64,000 nt of DNA from Deinandra increscens subsp. villosa (taxonomy: Eukaryota > Streptophyta > Magnoliopsida > Asterales > Asteraceae): positions 18,578,483 to 18,642,482 of the forward strand of contig JBCNJP010000020.1 in NCBI GenBank assembly GCA_039602395.1, in the 5' to 3' direction. A program made the translations under genes and the position numbers. Under the pieces are notes generated by a model that saw only the letters and a list, made by a program, of their open reading frames with translations, did not search any database and was not told the origin of the DNA. This document shows, piece by piece, positions 11,997 to 23,105 of this stretch (position 1 is the first letter of the stretch; each line of letters opens with the position of its first letter).

Positions 11997-12364
11997 TTAG
12001 AGTTTAAATTATATGTGTGTTATCAAAAATTCAAAATACGTACGTGTAACATGTGTAATGATCAAAATACGTGCATATAAAATTGTGTTTTTTTTGTTCC
12101 TTTGATTTTGTGTTCTTCATGGTCATTCTAGCTATTTCGCAAATCTTGTGATTATTCAATTTTGTGTCCGTGAAATGTACATAAAAACCTTATTTTCATC
12201 TTTTGATTTAACGAATCTTTCGTCTTTAACATGTTCTTTTGGTAAAAGTTATTTATTGATTACAAAAGCCATCATCTAAATTGATCATATCAAATAGTTA
12301 GGTGTTCTTAGGGGAAATCTTCTTCATTTATAATCGAATTTTTCTTCATTAGTTGCCTAGTGAA

Positions 12365-12640
12365 GATGGGAGACTAGTTATTGTGAGAAGTTTGGTTTGG
12401 GTAAAAATGATAAGAATGAATTATAGCATTAGATTTTCAATTAGATAAAGATCTATGGTTCAAAGTTTTTCTGTGTAGAATTAAAGAGAAAATAAAAGAT
12501 GGATTAACATTTTTGACTTTTTATTAAGTTCCCCTCATTCTTTAAATCTTCATAACTCTTAGATACGATATTTTTTTAAAAAAATTACACCATAAAAACG
12601 AGCGTTTTTTATCTATAAAATGCGTACAATGCCCGTACTC
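12365..12640. repeat. Single arm of a long foldback repeat family
   Basis: This segment resembles the left arm of the foldback at 34245-35045. Shared words, in the same order, include GTGAGAAGTTTGGTTTGG-like sequence, AGATCTATG, CATAACTCTTAGATAC and CATAAAAACGAGCG. Only one arm is present here. From about 12640 the sequence turns GC-richer and different, so this is a truncated or solo arm. Confidence 0.6.
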
Positions 12641-14061
12641 GGCGTGAAGAGGCAGAAATGACATCCTATTAGCGTCGCAACACCGTCCTCAGGGTGCTAT
12701 GGGGCAAAATTTTTGTTTGGGGCGTTTTCTACATGATGTCTCTCCCCCCTTCCCTCATTGATTGAATTTTATTTTTTTTTGATTGGGTATATTTATTTGA
12801 GTGAGTTTTATAAAAAATAAAATAATATAATTATGTAATAATTAGAGAGTTGTTATGGGGTCACTTAGTGACTAGGACGATACGTGTCTCAAAAGGCCTA
12901 ATATAGAGGCTCTATGATTACGGATAACCAATATTAGGAAAAATCTCATCTAGTTTCAAATACCTTCTTTTCAAGTTCATTTCGTGAAGCTTCATAATCA
13001 ACCTCTCTTATCAACCTTTAAACCTCCTGTTACATCCATTATTAGCTGTTAAACACTTAAACCTCTGGTTATCAACCTCATTTTTCAACATTTTCAAAAG
13101 TAAAAGAAACTGCCAACCTCTCATATTTTCGTCCTTCTCAGTCTCTCACTAAAATATGTCTAGATTATCTAAGGTTCATGTTTTCATATATTTAAAAGTT
13201 TATTTCATCCTTTCAAGCTCCTATTTTTCTAGTTTATCAAGTTTCATTCAACCTCCTATTTTCTGGATTATGAAGATTAATTTATCCTTTTCAACCTCTA
13301 ATTTATTAACGGATCCAGGAACTATTGTTAGTGGGGGTCAAAAATAGAGAAAGTCAGAAAAAATCAGGTTAAAAAAAAATTAATATGTGAGGTCAAACGG
13401 GTCGGGCATTTGCGGGTATGAAATAAATGAATAACTTATTCCAACTCTAATAAGAAATGATAAATGTTATCGGATACTTAACAATATCATTGAAGCATCC
13501 TACACACACATTACAAAATGCTATTCTTTTTTCTTATTCCACACACACACAATATTACATTATTAAATATGAATAGATTCGTACACTTGAAAGGCAAACG
13601 AGCGTCGTCATCCTCTAGATAGTCTGACTGCAAGGAAACTTTGGACACCATAACAGGGAGGATAAATCGCTTTAATGACTAACAACAAAGAAAATCCACT
13701 TGAAGGAAGACAAAAATCAAGCTATATGAACTCATTTGGGCAAACATGGATCACTTAACGTGTCACGATCATGAAAATACGAAGAAGATGAAATAAGAGA
13801 TTAGGGAGAAATATGAAATGCTATGAATATAAGAATATTGTATAATCTTTAATTACTGTTTTGTAATGTTATTAAAAAGTTAATTTTAATTTAATGTTTT
13901 TGTATTTTATTTTGTTAAAAATATTGAATTTTAAACTATTTCAATTATGTATATATATAATACCGTGTGTTACTATACACGGCTGACTTTTTAAAAAAAA
14001 TTATAAATCAATCATAATCTACGACAATTATGTATGTTTGTATCTATATAAAAATTTCTCA
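12641..14061. other. Repeat-derived intergenic DNA, no gene supported
   Basis: A GC-richer patch at 12640-12750 looks like a transposon interior. At 13305-13345 ACGGATCCAGGAAC resembles the end of CAGGGGCGGATCC-type hAT elements. About 13590-13810 has a moderately balanced composition and may be a decayed coding fragment, but no family is recognised. Confidence 0.35.
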
Positions 14062-14235
14062 GTAATTATAGGTGGGTCGGAGGTTTTATGACAGTTGAGG
14101 CAGGTGAGTTTCCTTTGGGATGGATGTGCAACACAGAGAATCTTGGTTATTCGTACAGACTGCGGTCGTAATGTGTCGTGGTAACATCGTTTGCCATGAT
14201 GAGATCCCCGGGTAACCGGATGTTTGCAGTTAAAA
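14062..14235 (+). repeat. SINE-like/poly(A)-tailed repeat, copy 1
   Basis: The segment matches 56824-57003 along most of its length. Shared words include GTTTCCT, TGGGATG, ATGTGCAACA, GTGTCGTGG, CATCGTTT and ATGATGAGA. Both copies end TGTTTGC followed by a short A-run. A repeated short unit with a 3' A-tail suggests a SINE or other retroposed sequence. No clear A/B boxes are seen at its 5' end. Confidence 0.5.
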
Positions 14236-15783
14236 AAAAAATCTAGTCACGGAAAATAAAGATTTTGTTTATTATATTGAAATTAGATACTTGGTAAATT
14301 TGAATTTAAACTCAACTAAAGTAAACAAAATATAAAATTAAATAGAATAAAATATTTTATATTACATGCATAATATTTAATTAAAATATTATTATTAAAA
14401 TATTATTATGAATAAAATATTATAAGCATTATATTAAAATACTAAAGTATATGCAATAAAATATATTATTTTAATAAAATATAATATATGCAATAAAAAT
14501 ATTATCTTGAAAAAAATATAAATCTTAATATTAAAATTTAATATTTGAATAATTACTAACTTTAATATATAAAATTATATTTGAATAATTACTTATTAAA
14601 AGGTTTAAACTAAATAAACATTGATATGGAAATTTAGTATTTAGATAATTATTTATTAAAATTTTGATTTAATACAAAATTTTGTGGTGATGACGGGTGT
14701 ATTTTTTTATTAATTAAAGTATGAACAAACTTTTCGTTTATTATATAGTATAGCATATAGAATATATATACATAGACATTTTTTTAAAAGTAATAATAAT
14801 TAAAGATTCTAATATCATGATAAAATTTTTGTGGATTTAAAGTAAGTTCATAGGGGAGAGAGAACTTGATAAAGTATAAAACTAATCTTCATTACTTTAG
14901 ATTACTCTAATGGTTCCGAGGGGCGATTGCTTAAAAAAAGTATATATTACCCCCACTAAATAGGGCAGTTTCTTTACTTTTTTTGTTTTTTGTTTTGTTT
15001 GTTTCAAGTGAAGGTGGGTTACTAACAACTATGACTTTTGATGTTTAAAAAAAAGTATGACTTTTGCCCAGTCTTTAATTTCAAAAAAGATTTCAACATT
15101 AACACACTAACCAATCCTACCTTTTGACTTTGTAACTTTACTGGTCACAGAGTAAAAATGGTTGACTATGTTAATAAAATATAAGCAACAAGTTTAACAA
15201 GTTTAGGACATGATGTTTATTCTCCATTCAAATAGTATAAAATTAAATTTTACAAGTAGGTGATAGGTGGATTTTAAATCTTCACGAGTAGATTTTAGGG
15301 TGGACGTTTGCCACTTAAACGAAAACGATGTTAAAAATAACTCAGGTTTTAAATCAAAAGTGTAAACAGTGACGAGGGAGGTGATTCTTAGAATCAATTT
15401 CTATGAAAAGACAACGTCTCAAAGCTTCTCAACACCATTCCACATCTGTTCTTTGCCTAAATCCGTTTTTTTAAGATTTTCAAAAACGTCCTTTGTGCAG
15501 GTCAGGGAAGGATGAACACGCCCTTAATCACGTTTCCAGACATGGTGTTTGAGTGTGATGGCTTGTCCACATAGGCTGGATGATGGCCTAACTATTTAAT
15601 TGTCTTTTAGGATCAAGATTGACACATGGTCAAGATCAAATGATGCATAATGGTTTGACTTTGATTAAACAACTAACAAAGCAACAATAGCTGATTAATT
15701 AAACCCTAGGAGATTTTTACCTTATACATTAAAAGTTGTATCATTCACTTGTGAAAGCGAGACTCTGATGTCAGATTTGGTTT
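14236..15783. other. Very AT-rich intergenic DNA, no gene seen
   Basis: Long runs of A/T with repeated AATATTATT and TAAAATATT words, especially 14340-14660. No open frame with a recognisable product. No element ends were identified. Confidence 0.5.
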
Positions 15784-16260
15784 ACCAGTAGAGGTGCACG
15801 AAATTAAAACCAATTACCCGACTTGAACCAGTCCCGAAACCCACATCCAAATTGGTTATTAACTATTATCATGGGTTAGGTACCAGTTGAGGTTTCAAAT
15901 AGTTTTCGACTTTTCGGAAATATATTAGCCGATGAATTAGTAGTTGTTGTTCTTGTTTCTTTAGTACCTTCAGTGGTTCCTATCCCCGTCATGTTCCTTG
16001 GATTATTTACAAGTGGTATTCAAGGTCTTATTTTTGTAACTTTAGCCGCGGCTTATATAGGTGAATCCATGGAGGGCCACCATTGACTTGTTTTCTAAAG
16101 AGTCTTTTTTTTAGTTTAGCTGAGAACTACATACCCTTAGAAAAAAGTTTTAATTAACTAATTAAAAATGTATAACTTTTTTCCAAAAACCGGTTATTAG
16201 ACCAGTTTTTACCGGTTAACCGGTTCAATTTCTAAGCAAGTCGGTTTAATTGTTGTGGGT
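15784..16260. repeat. AACCGGTT-rich repeat interrupted by a plastid insert
   Basis: Both 15784-15905 and about 16185-16260 are rich in ACCGGTT, AACCAGT and ACCAATT words, and the left edge reads GAGGTGCACGAAA. The two halves are separated by the chloroplast atpI fragment. A related element with AACCGG/GGTTCGG words lies at 54490-55585, and its right edge is the inverse GTACACCTTT. Class unknown. Confidence 0.35.
15907..16086 (+). pseudogene. atpI: Nuclear plastid DNA (NUPT): 3' end of chloroplast atpI
   Basis: Encodes the last 59 residues of the chloroplast ATP synthase CF0 subunit a (AtpI) and its stop. Recognisable stretches are FGNILADELVVVVLVSLVP, then VPIPVMFLGLFTSGIQ, then AAAYIGESMEGHH with TGA at 16084-16086. 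The first codon is CGA at 15907. The frame is fully open, with a few likely changes from the usual plastid protein (for example Ser after LVP, Gly after GIQ, Val in FVTLAA). The plastid match probably runs on past the stop to about 16120. It lacks the N-terminal three quarters and a start codon, so it is a non-functional organelle insert inside a nuclear repeat. Confidence 0.9.
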
Positions 16261-16529
16261 TTACTCTTATACAAACTGTTTTCAACCGAAACGATTTTTT
16301 TTAAACAGAATTTCCCGTTTTTCTTAAACCGTGCGATTAACCGATACGCAGCTTTGTTTACTTTGACCGTAAATATATAATTGATACAAATGGACCAATG
16401 AGAAACCTTCCATGTGGATGCATGTGGAACACATCGAGCCACCTTCCACATGATCCAACATAAAACTAAAAACTAAAGCTATGTTCGGATCTTGTCTCAT
16501 CATTTTCTGTAAACCTCACTGCAGATCTT

Positions 16530-16690
16530 GTCATATATATATAAACCCCACGTATTTATGTCATCTCTCTCTCTCTCTCTAGAAATTTAATTAAACAAAA
16601 TTGTCACCTTTTCCACTCAAGATTTGGCTCCCATTTCTGCTTCTCAAGCTGATGTTCCACAAAAATCTAGTAAGTAGCCTAATTCACTTC
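16530..16690 (+). promoter_or_regulatory. Possible promoter and leader without a following gene
   Basis: A TATA-like ATATATATATAAACC (about 16532) is followed by a CT-microsatellite leader (16564-16580), a C/T-rich exon-like stretch and a donor-like GTAAGT at about 16672. No coding exon could be connected downstream. It may be a non-coding transcript, a gene remnant or chance. Confidence 0.2.
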
Positions 16691-17228
16691 TCATTCTTGA
16701 TGATTTTCTTTGTTTTTGGAGTTAGATGTTAATTTTATATCTCCAAAGAGACATTGTGTATTGTTTGTCTAACCGGATAGATACGAGTTTAAATCTTGTA
16801 AAGTATAGCTGTGATCGATGATTTAAAATATAAAGACAGTAAAAAAATAAAAGAAAAATATAATAAGATATTATATTAATCAATCTCGATCAAGAACCAT
16901 CTGGTTTATGGTTCTTTATTTGTGGTTCCTACTTAAAAATAGTTATATATCAAAGGATGCCCTTTCTCTATATAGATATAGATTAATATATTGTATGGGA
17001 TGCAAGATTATAGAAGCCCGGCCCTACCTCGAATTGATATTCAAACTAGTGAACTACATAGATGTGCATACATACACATATATACATATTGTATATATAT
17101 TTAATATACTTGTGGTCCAGTAATCCTGCAAGAGCACAACCCCACAAAACCAGATGTTGGTAAACTTTAGAGGGGGGATTTGAGCAATGGAGAATAGTCA
17201 AAGCTGTAGAACTACAAGCAGCTATGGA
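16691..17228. other. AT-rich intergenic DNA
   Basis: No gene seen. It holds short ATA/CATACA runs around 17065-17110. Confidence 0.4.
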
Positions 17229-17875
17229 CAGGGGCGGCTCCGAGAACCTCAAATAAAATTTGAGACCCTAAGTGAAATAAAAAAATGGACCCTTATAATA
17301 TAAAGCAAAAAAACGCATATATAAACGGAAAGACGATTGAAGAAGAAGGCAAAAAGTTTGTTGATTTGTTGGTCGTATAGTTTTGTGTTGAAAATTTGAA
17401 GTCTCTTTGGATTTTGGTTAAAAGAAAGTTTTCAAAGTTATAAAAAGGTTATACACCGATTATCATTAAAAAGAAAGTAATAAAAAAGGTCCCTCAACAT
17501 TAAAACATTACAAAACTGGATTGCTTTAAAAAAAAGACCGTCTGTCTGTTTGGATTTGGATTGGAAAAAAAGTTTACAAAGTTCACAAAAAGGGTCCCTC
17601 AACTTTAAAACATTACAAGATTGGACTGCTTCAAAAGAGAAAAAGAACACAGTAAGCTGGTCTCGGTCGCGAGACCTCTTCAACTTAAGTCCGCTTCCAA
17701 ACCGGCTGGAGTAATGAGCAATTCATCAGTTTTTGCACAATATTTCTAAAAACCATAAAACACACACACACACACATATATATATATTATAATTTTTTTA
17801 AAAAAATTTCTGGGCCCTCCGAAATCCCGAGCCTTAGGCGGTCACCCACCCTGCCTATACCCCGGGCCGCCCCTG
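17229..17875. mobile_element. Non-autonomous hAT element, TSD GCTATGGA
   Basis: Ends CAGGGGCGGCTCCGAG and GGGCCGCCCCTG are inverted repeats. The 8-bp flank GCTATGGA is perfect at 17221-17228 and 17876-17883, as expected for hAT insertion. The 647-bp body has no transposase. It contains a repeated internal motif (GGTCCCTCAAC, about 17490 and 17595) and a (CA)n(TA)n patch near 17760-17790. It belongs with the elements at 46794 and 51732. Confidence 0.9.
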
Positions 17876-17883
17876 GCTATGGA

Positions 17884-18056
17884 TAATAGATTGCACATGT
17901 AGCGAAGGGCAGAAGGGGGTGCATATTGTAGTAAAATTCAAGAAAATCAAACTTGTTATTTACTAAATAAATTAAAGAACCATGCTTCATTTTCCGATAG
18001 AAACTAGGATTTTAGTGATGAAATAATTGATTGATTGATGATAAATTAACCCAATT
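17884..18056. other. Short spacer
   Basis: AT-rich spacer between the hAT element and the 0.9-kb tandem duplication. No gene. Confidence 0.4.
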
Positions 18057-19873
18057 CGAGAGCGTCCTTTGCTCTCTTATTACAAGTCAAATTCATATAG
18101 CAATTAACAAGACAACTCAAAATGAAACTAAAGCACTAAAGAAATCAAGGATTATCGGTTCGGACCAATCACACCGGATCTTTAATTTGCTCTTCGAACC
18201 ACCGATTCATGGATCTTGATCTTGAGACTTGTGATTTGACTGCCACGTAAACTCAGGTCAACCTGCACACAGAGAAGCAATGCGTTATGGCAGTACAGGA
18301 AGGAAAGGGTCTCTGTAACAGCCCTCCAGCGTGAGAATTAGTAACTCGAATGAGGAGTGTATGTGATTAGGGTTTGAAAGAGAGAGATATATCATAAGGA
18401 AGAAAAGATACCTACGATATCTGTATTTATAGATTTCATAATTAGGGCTTGACCCGTCAAGATGACTTCAGCGCGCGTATACCTTATAGATAGGGACATT
18501 CCTAATTAGAAAAGGAAATTGATTGCTCAGAAGATCCCAGATAATCCGGTAGTTTGTTATGCATGATCCTTACCTAAACGAACGTCCATGGGTTGCGTGG
18601 GTTTGGGCTTGATCTGCCGCTCGAGTATGTTGTGGGCCTGACTCGACCCGTGGACGGCCTAGATGATTGATTTGATATTCATCCTCTTCAAGCACTAATA
18701 TTGAAAGGAGAACTTGTGGCAACACCTCACCCCCACCCCCACCCCACCCCCCCTAAATAATTTCCCACTAATCTGAAACTAACATGAAACTACTTCAACT
18801 TAGAGACTTGAATCTGCTTTGACTGGGTCTTAGGTTGTGGTGGGATTCAATTCTCATGTGGACCCGGGTTAGGGTTCGTATCAACTGCTTTCAACACTTT
18901 CTACCAAAAGTTCAAGCATATATAGTACTACCATGACCACCGGAAGTAACATGACACGCATGAATAACTCGAGAACGTCCTTTGCTCTCTTATTAACAAG
19001 ACAACCCAAAATGAAACTAGAGCACTGTAGAAATTAAGGATGACCGGATCGGACCAATCACACGGGATCTCTAATCTGCTCTTCGAGCTGCTGATGCCTG
19101 GATCTTGATCTTGAGACTTGTGAGTTGACTGCTACGTGAACTCGGATCAACCTGCACAGGAAAGCAACGTGTTAAGGCAGCACAAGGAGGAAAGGGTCTC
19201 TGTAACGGGCCTAACGGCCCTCCAGCGTGAGAATCAGTAACTCAAATGAGAAATGCATGTGATTAGGGTTTGAGAGAGAGATAGAGAGAGGGAGAGAGAT
19301 AACATAGGGAATAAAAGATACCTACAACGTCTGTATTTTTGAATTTCAGAATTAAGGTTTGACCCGTCAAGATGACGTCAGATTGGGTGTACGTTATAGA
19401 TAGGGACATTCCTAATTCAAAAAAGAGATTGATTGCTTAGAGGATCACATATAATCCTGTAGTTTCTTATGCATGATCCTTACCTAAACGAACGTCTATA
19501 GGTTGCGTGGGTTTGGGCTTAATCCGCCGATCAAGCGTGGTGTGGGGCCTAACCAGGCCCATGGACGGCTCAGATGATGGATTCGTTATCCCTCCTCTTC
19601 AAGCACTAATCTTGAAAGGAGAACTTGTGACAACACCACCACCCCCACCCCCCAAAAAAACATTCCCACTAATATGAAACTAACATGAAACTGCTTCAAC
19701 TTAGTGACTTAAATCTGCTTTGACTGGCTCTTAGGTTGTGGTGGGATTCGATTCTCATGTGGACCCGGGTCAGGGTTCGTATCAACTGCTTTCAACACTA
19801 ATTTCTACCAAACGTTCAAGCATATATAGTACCACCATGACCACCGCAAGTCACATGACACGCATGAATAACT
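18057..19873. repeat. Tandem duplication of an about 913-bp unit
   Basis: Copy 1 (about 18057-18969) and copy 2 (about 18970-19873) share order and sequence throughout. Both start CGAGA(A/G)CGTCCTTTGCTC and end ACACGCATGAATAACT. Copy 1 has a small extra piece near 18083-18108. On the minus strand each unit contains a TATA-box-like stretch (TATAAATA in copy 1, about 18424-18431) followed by a leader-like (CT)n and CAAACCCTAATCAC. The unit may therefore be an LTR or promoter fragment, but I find no partner coding region. Copies have diverged by several percent, so the duplication is not very recent. Confidence 0.75.
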
Positions 19874-22129
19874 TTAAGGGTTCTACCACAGATCTAAACA
19901 CCATTTTTACAACTTTGCTTACATTATGATTGAGAAAGATTCACCGCACCCATGCGATTAAAGAAAGGGAATATATTTGCTGTTATATATTTAATGATTT
20001 TGGGTTTGTTTTAATCCTCTTTTCCTTGTGAAACTTTATACAAGTCTAAAGAGGTAGCCTATTCTTTAACTACTTTATTCCATTTCCTTATATTTTTTTT
20101 TACCTTTCTTCCATCCTTTTGCTTTTAAAAAAAAAAACTTTTTAAAGCACGCCATTTGAGCTCACATGTATGTTTTATACTTTTATCTTTACAAGCTGTA
20201 TTAATAAGTCTTTTAGTAGTTTTAATTTAATTGGGTGTTTGGTTATTCCCACAGGTTAAAGTTCATGCCCACTATGATCATACTCCTTGACGCGATGATA
20301 CCACAAATTATGAGAATGCAAGTTACAAACATGATGTTTAATTGTTCGCGTTCTTGATTCATTTACGAAAATCGTGAAATAATCTTTGCTTAATAGGGAG
20401 CCGTAAGTTGGAATATTGTTGGTTCTTCCAAACTCTATATTATCAACAAACAAACAAACATATCAGCATACTTCTACAAACTATAGTAAGATTCAGGGTC
20501 ATAGAGAACATGTATGCTAAAATGAACTTGCAACCAACAAAAGGGTAGGTCCCTAATAAAATGAGCACATTTATGCTTCTGTAACCGATAAAATTCATGC
20601 ATATGAACCACTTCACGCGGTAGTTACATTACTACTACATCTTACAGGATTTAAACTCTCAATCGTTTTGATTTTCGGATATACCACTTAACCACCCGGA
20701 ATATATATTAAGAACTTCACGTGGTAGTTACCATTGGAAATCAGAGTAAGTGGGGAGAAAATAACAAACACGTGATTTATAACTCATCCCGAGTTACCAA
20801 CTCTTTTCTCTATTATTAAATCACACCAAACTTGATTACATAGACCCTCTATTTGTAATAGTTAATTAAAATAGCTATCCAAACCTTTCTCTAGAAGATA
20901 AATCCTAATATAATATGAAGCCAACTTAAAATAGATAACATAACAAATAAAAGGATCAACTATTCCCGCACCATCTCAATTCTAATCCACACCAGCCTTC
21001 GGATGACTGTCCAAACGGCCGTTTGGATTAGGGTTTGTGAAAAAAAGCTCCTAATATCTTTCACATGGCTGTTTGGAATCACCATTCAAATTTAAGTAGC
21101 GGTGTACTATTAGATTTTCTGATGTGTTAATATCAACACCCATAAATAAACTAGGAAAGCTTAAGCACAATCCTAACCCAACTATATAATGTCTCCTATT
21201 TCTATAGGTCAGAATTATCAGCAACATGTACAAAACCGGAACGATATAAGTAATAGTAAAAAAAGATTTCGACTTATCGAATAAACATAAATAAAACTTT
21301 AATAACAATATTTAAATAAGTAATTTACACACTCATCTAATCTACTCACAATTTCGGACTTCAAACTCGAACCTCGATCCATAAAAATAGACACCATATA
21401 ACATATCATTAAGCTAAATTGTTTTGAACGACTAAGATTAGATCCATTAAATAAAAAATCAGGCAAGTTGCTACAAAACAGATCGAAGTGGGATAAATTA
21501 ATTAATGCCTCTGCCATATATAAAATAAAGATTTTTTTGAAGAATTTCAATACCCTACGAAAACCTAGATGAAAATTATGACATTAATTCTAGCCACACT
21601 CATCATCATGGAAAGGCTGTCCAAAAATAGCAACCTTTCCCCCACACAACAATAAATGCTAACCCGCCTACCCACCCAACGGATCGGCTCAGGTAATTAG
21701 CATATACCCTATTTCTTCAAGCAAATATCACTGCATAACGCCATTAAAGATCATACTTTTCATCTTTTACCAGTCTAAGCTTGAAATGGATACATGAAAA
21801 GACATAGTTTTGTAGACCACAAAGTGAAGAGATCGATCACAATGGTCATATTGATACAACTGTTATAATAGCATTGAATCAATTGTTGATCTACTCTCTA
21901 GTCTAGTATATATATTGTTAAAAGTATATAGTTGTGAATAATTCAACCTTCATGTACATTTGATTTATATACTTTCTGTAAATGTTTATTACATTTTGTG
22001 TTTGTTATATCATTTGCATGACTTGTGCTCAATATCTGGACTTGGAGGTAATTAGCATATGCCCTATCTTCATGTTTGTTAATCTTTCATATATATATAC
22101 ACAGAGTAAATTATATTGCCAATGATGTC
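19874..22129. other. AT-rich intergenic DNA, no gene supported
   Basis: No recognisable protein on either strand. The minus-strand frames near 20256-20453 and 21051-21550 have no family similarity I recognise and are interrupted. No clear element ends. Confidence 0.45.
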
Positions 22130-22415
22130 CGGCTCAACTTAGGCATGCTGGCCAGTGATATATATATAGAAGACCTGGGGAAATCCAGGTACGATCCTTG
22201 AGGCAACTAGGTTTTACCGTTAATTCGTCGGCGTGTCTACAGGCGAGCGGGTTAGCTGGTTTTCCCTGAAGCTAGTGAAACTTTGGGCGCTTAAGGGCTC
22301 CGCAAGACTGGATTAGGCCAGCTGACGGTGGCCTTTTGTCATTGGGTCACTCCGTGCGGAGTACCTGAACAATTTTCGTTTGTTGTTTGTTGGCAGTTGA
22401 AAAAAATACAGAGTA
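22130..22415 (+). repeat. Putative SINE with A/B-box-like head and A-rich tail
   Basis: An A-box-like TGGCCAGTGA (about 22150) is followed by a B-box-like GGTACGATCC (22188-22197). After this comes a GC-richer unique body and a 3' end TGGCAGTTGAAAAAAA (about 22394-22409). The tail resembles those of the repeats at 14235 and 56990. The GC-rich body stands out from AT-rich surroundings, which supports insertion. No target duplication was verified. Confidence 0.4.
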
Positions 22416-22921
22416 AATATTAAAGTATACTGCTACCTTCTACTCTATTATAATTACATAATTGTACGTCTAATATTACTACCTTCTAGTCTAGTATAAT
22501 TATATAATTGTGTAATAATGATACTTACACTATTTGTGAATACAATATCTTGAATAGTTAAAAGGCCTCCACACTACAACTCACAAAAACAGTTGAAAAT
22601 ATGAGGCATAAAATCTATTTAAATCCATGCAATAAAGATCCAGATTAAAAAAAAAAGTCCAAATGAAATTGTATCATATGCAAGAACTCCTAAACCAATA
22701 CACCTTAAAACAACCATGTTAAAAATAACATCATTTTAAATCAAACCTAAAGACTACAAAAGAAATGCACTTGACATTATCTTTCAGCGACAGACAGAAA
22801 CTTTCCCATAAAAAAAATAAAAGAAGAAAAATTATTAAAAAAAAACTAAACAAACAAAAAGAAAAGTAAAAAAGAAGGTAAAAGAGAACTTAATTGCACA
22901 CATAAGGTGCAATATGTGCCA

Positions 22922-23105
22922 TAAGGGCACACATAAGGTGCAATAAATGCATCTCGAAAATTAAAAAATACATTTTTCAAGAATTCTTTTTATATTTTTC
23001 TCATTTTTCAAGATGAATCTTGGTATCTTTTTTAATTTTCAAAAAGAAACTTAGTATCTTTTTCAATTTTCAAGGTTTATTTATTGCGTTTTATGTGTGC
23101 CCTTA
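22922..23105. mobile_element. Small MITE-like element with about 45-bp inverted ends
   Basis: The left end TAAGGGCACACATAAGG and the right end TTTTATGTGTGCCCTTA are inverted repeats. The pairing continues imperfectly for about 45 bases (AATAAATGC... AATT). TA or TAA may be the target, but it lies within the terminal sequence. An extra partial copy of the left end precedes it (22893-22920). It does not code. Confidence 0.6.
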
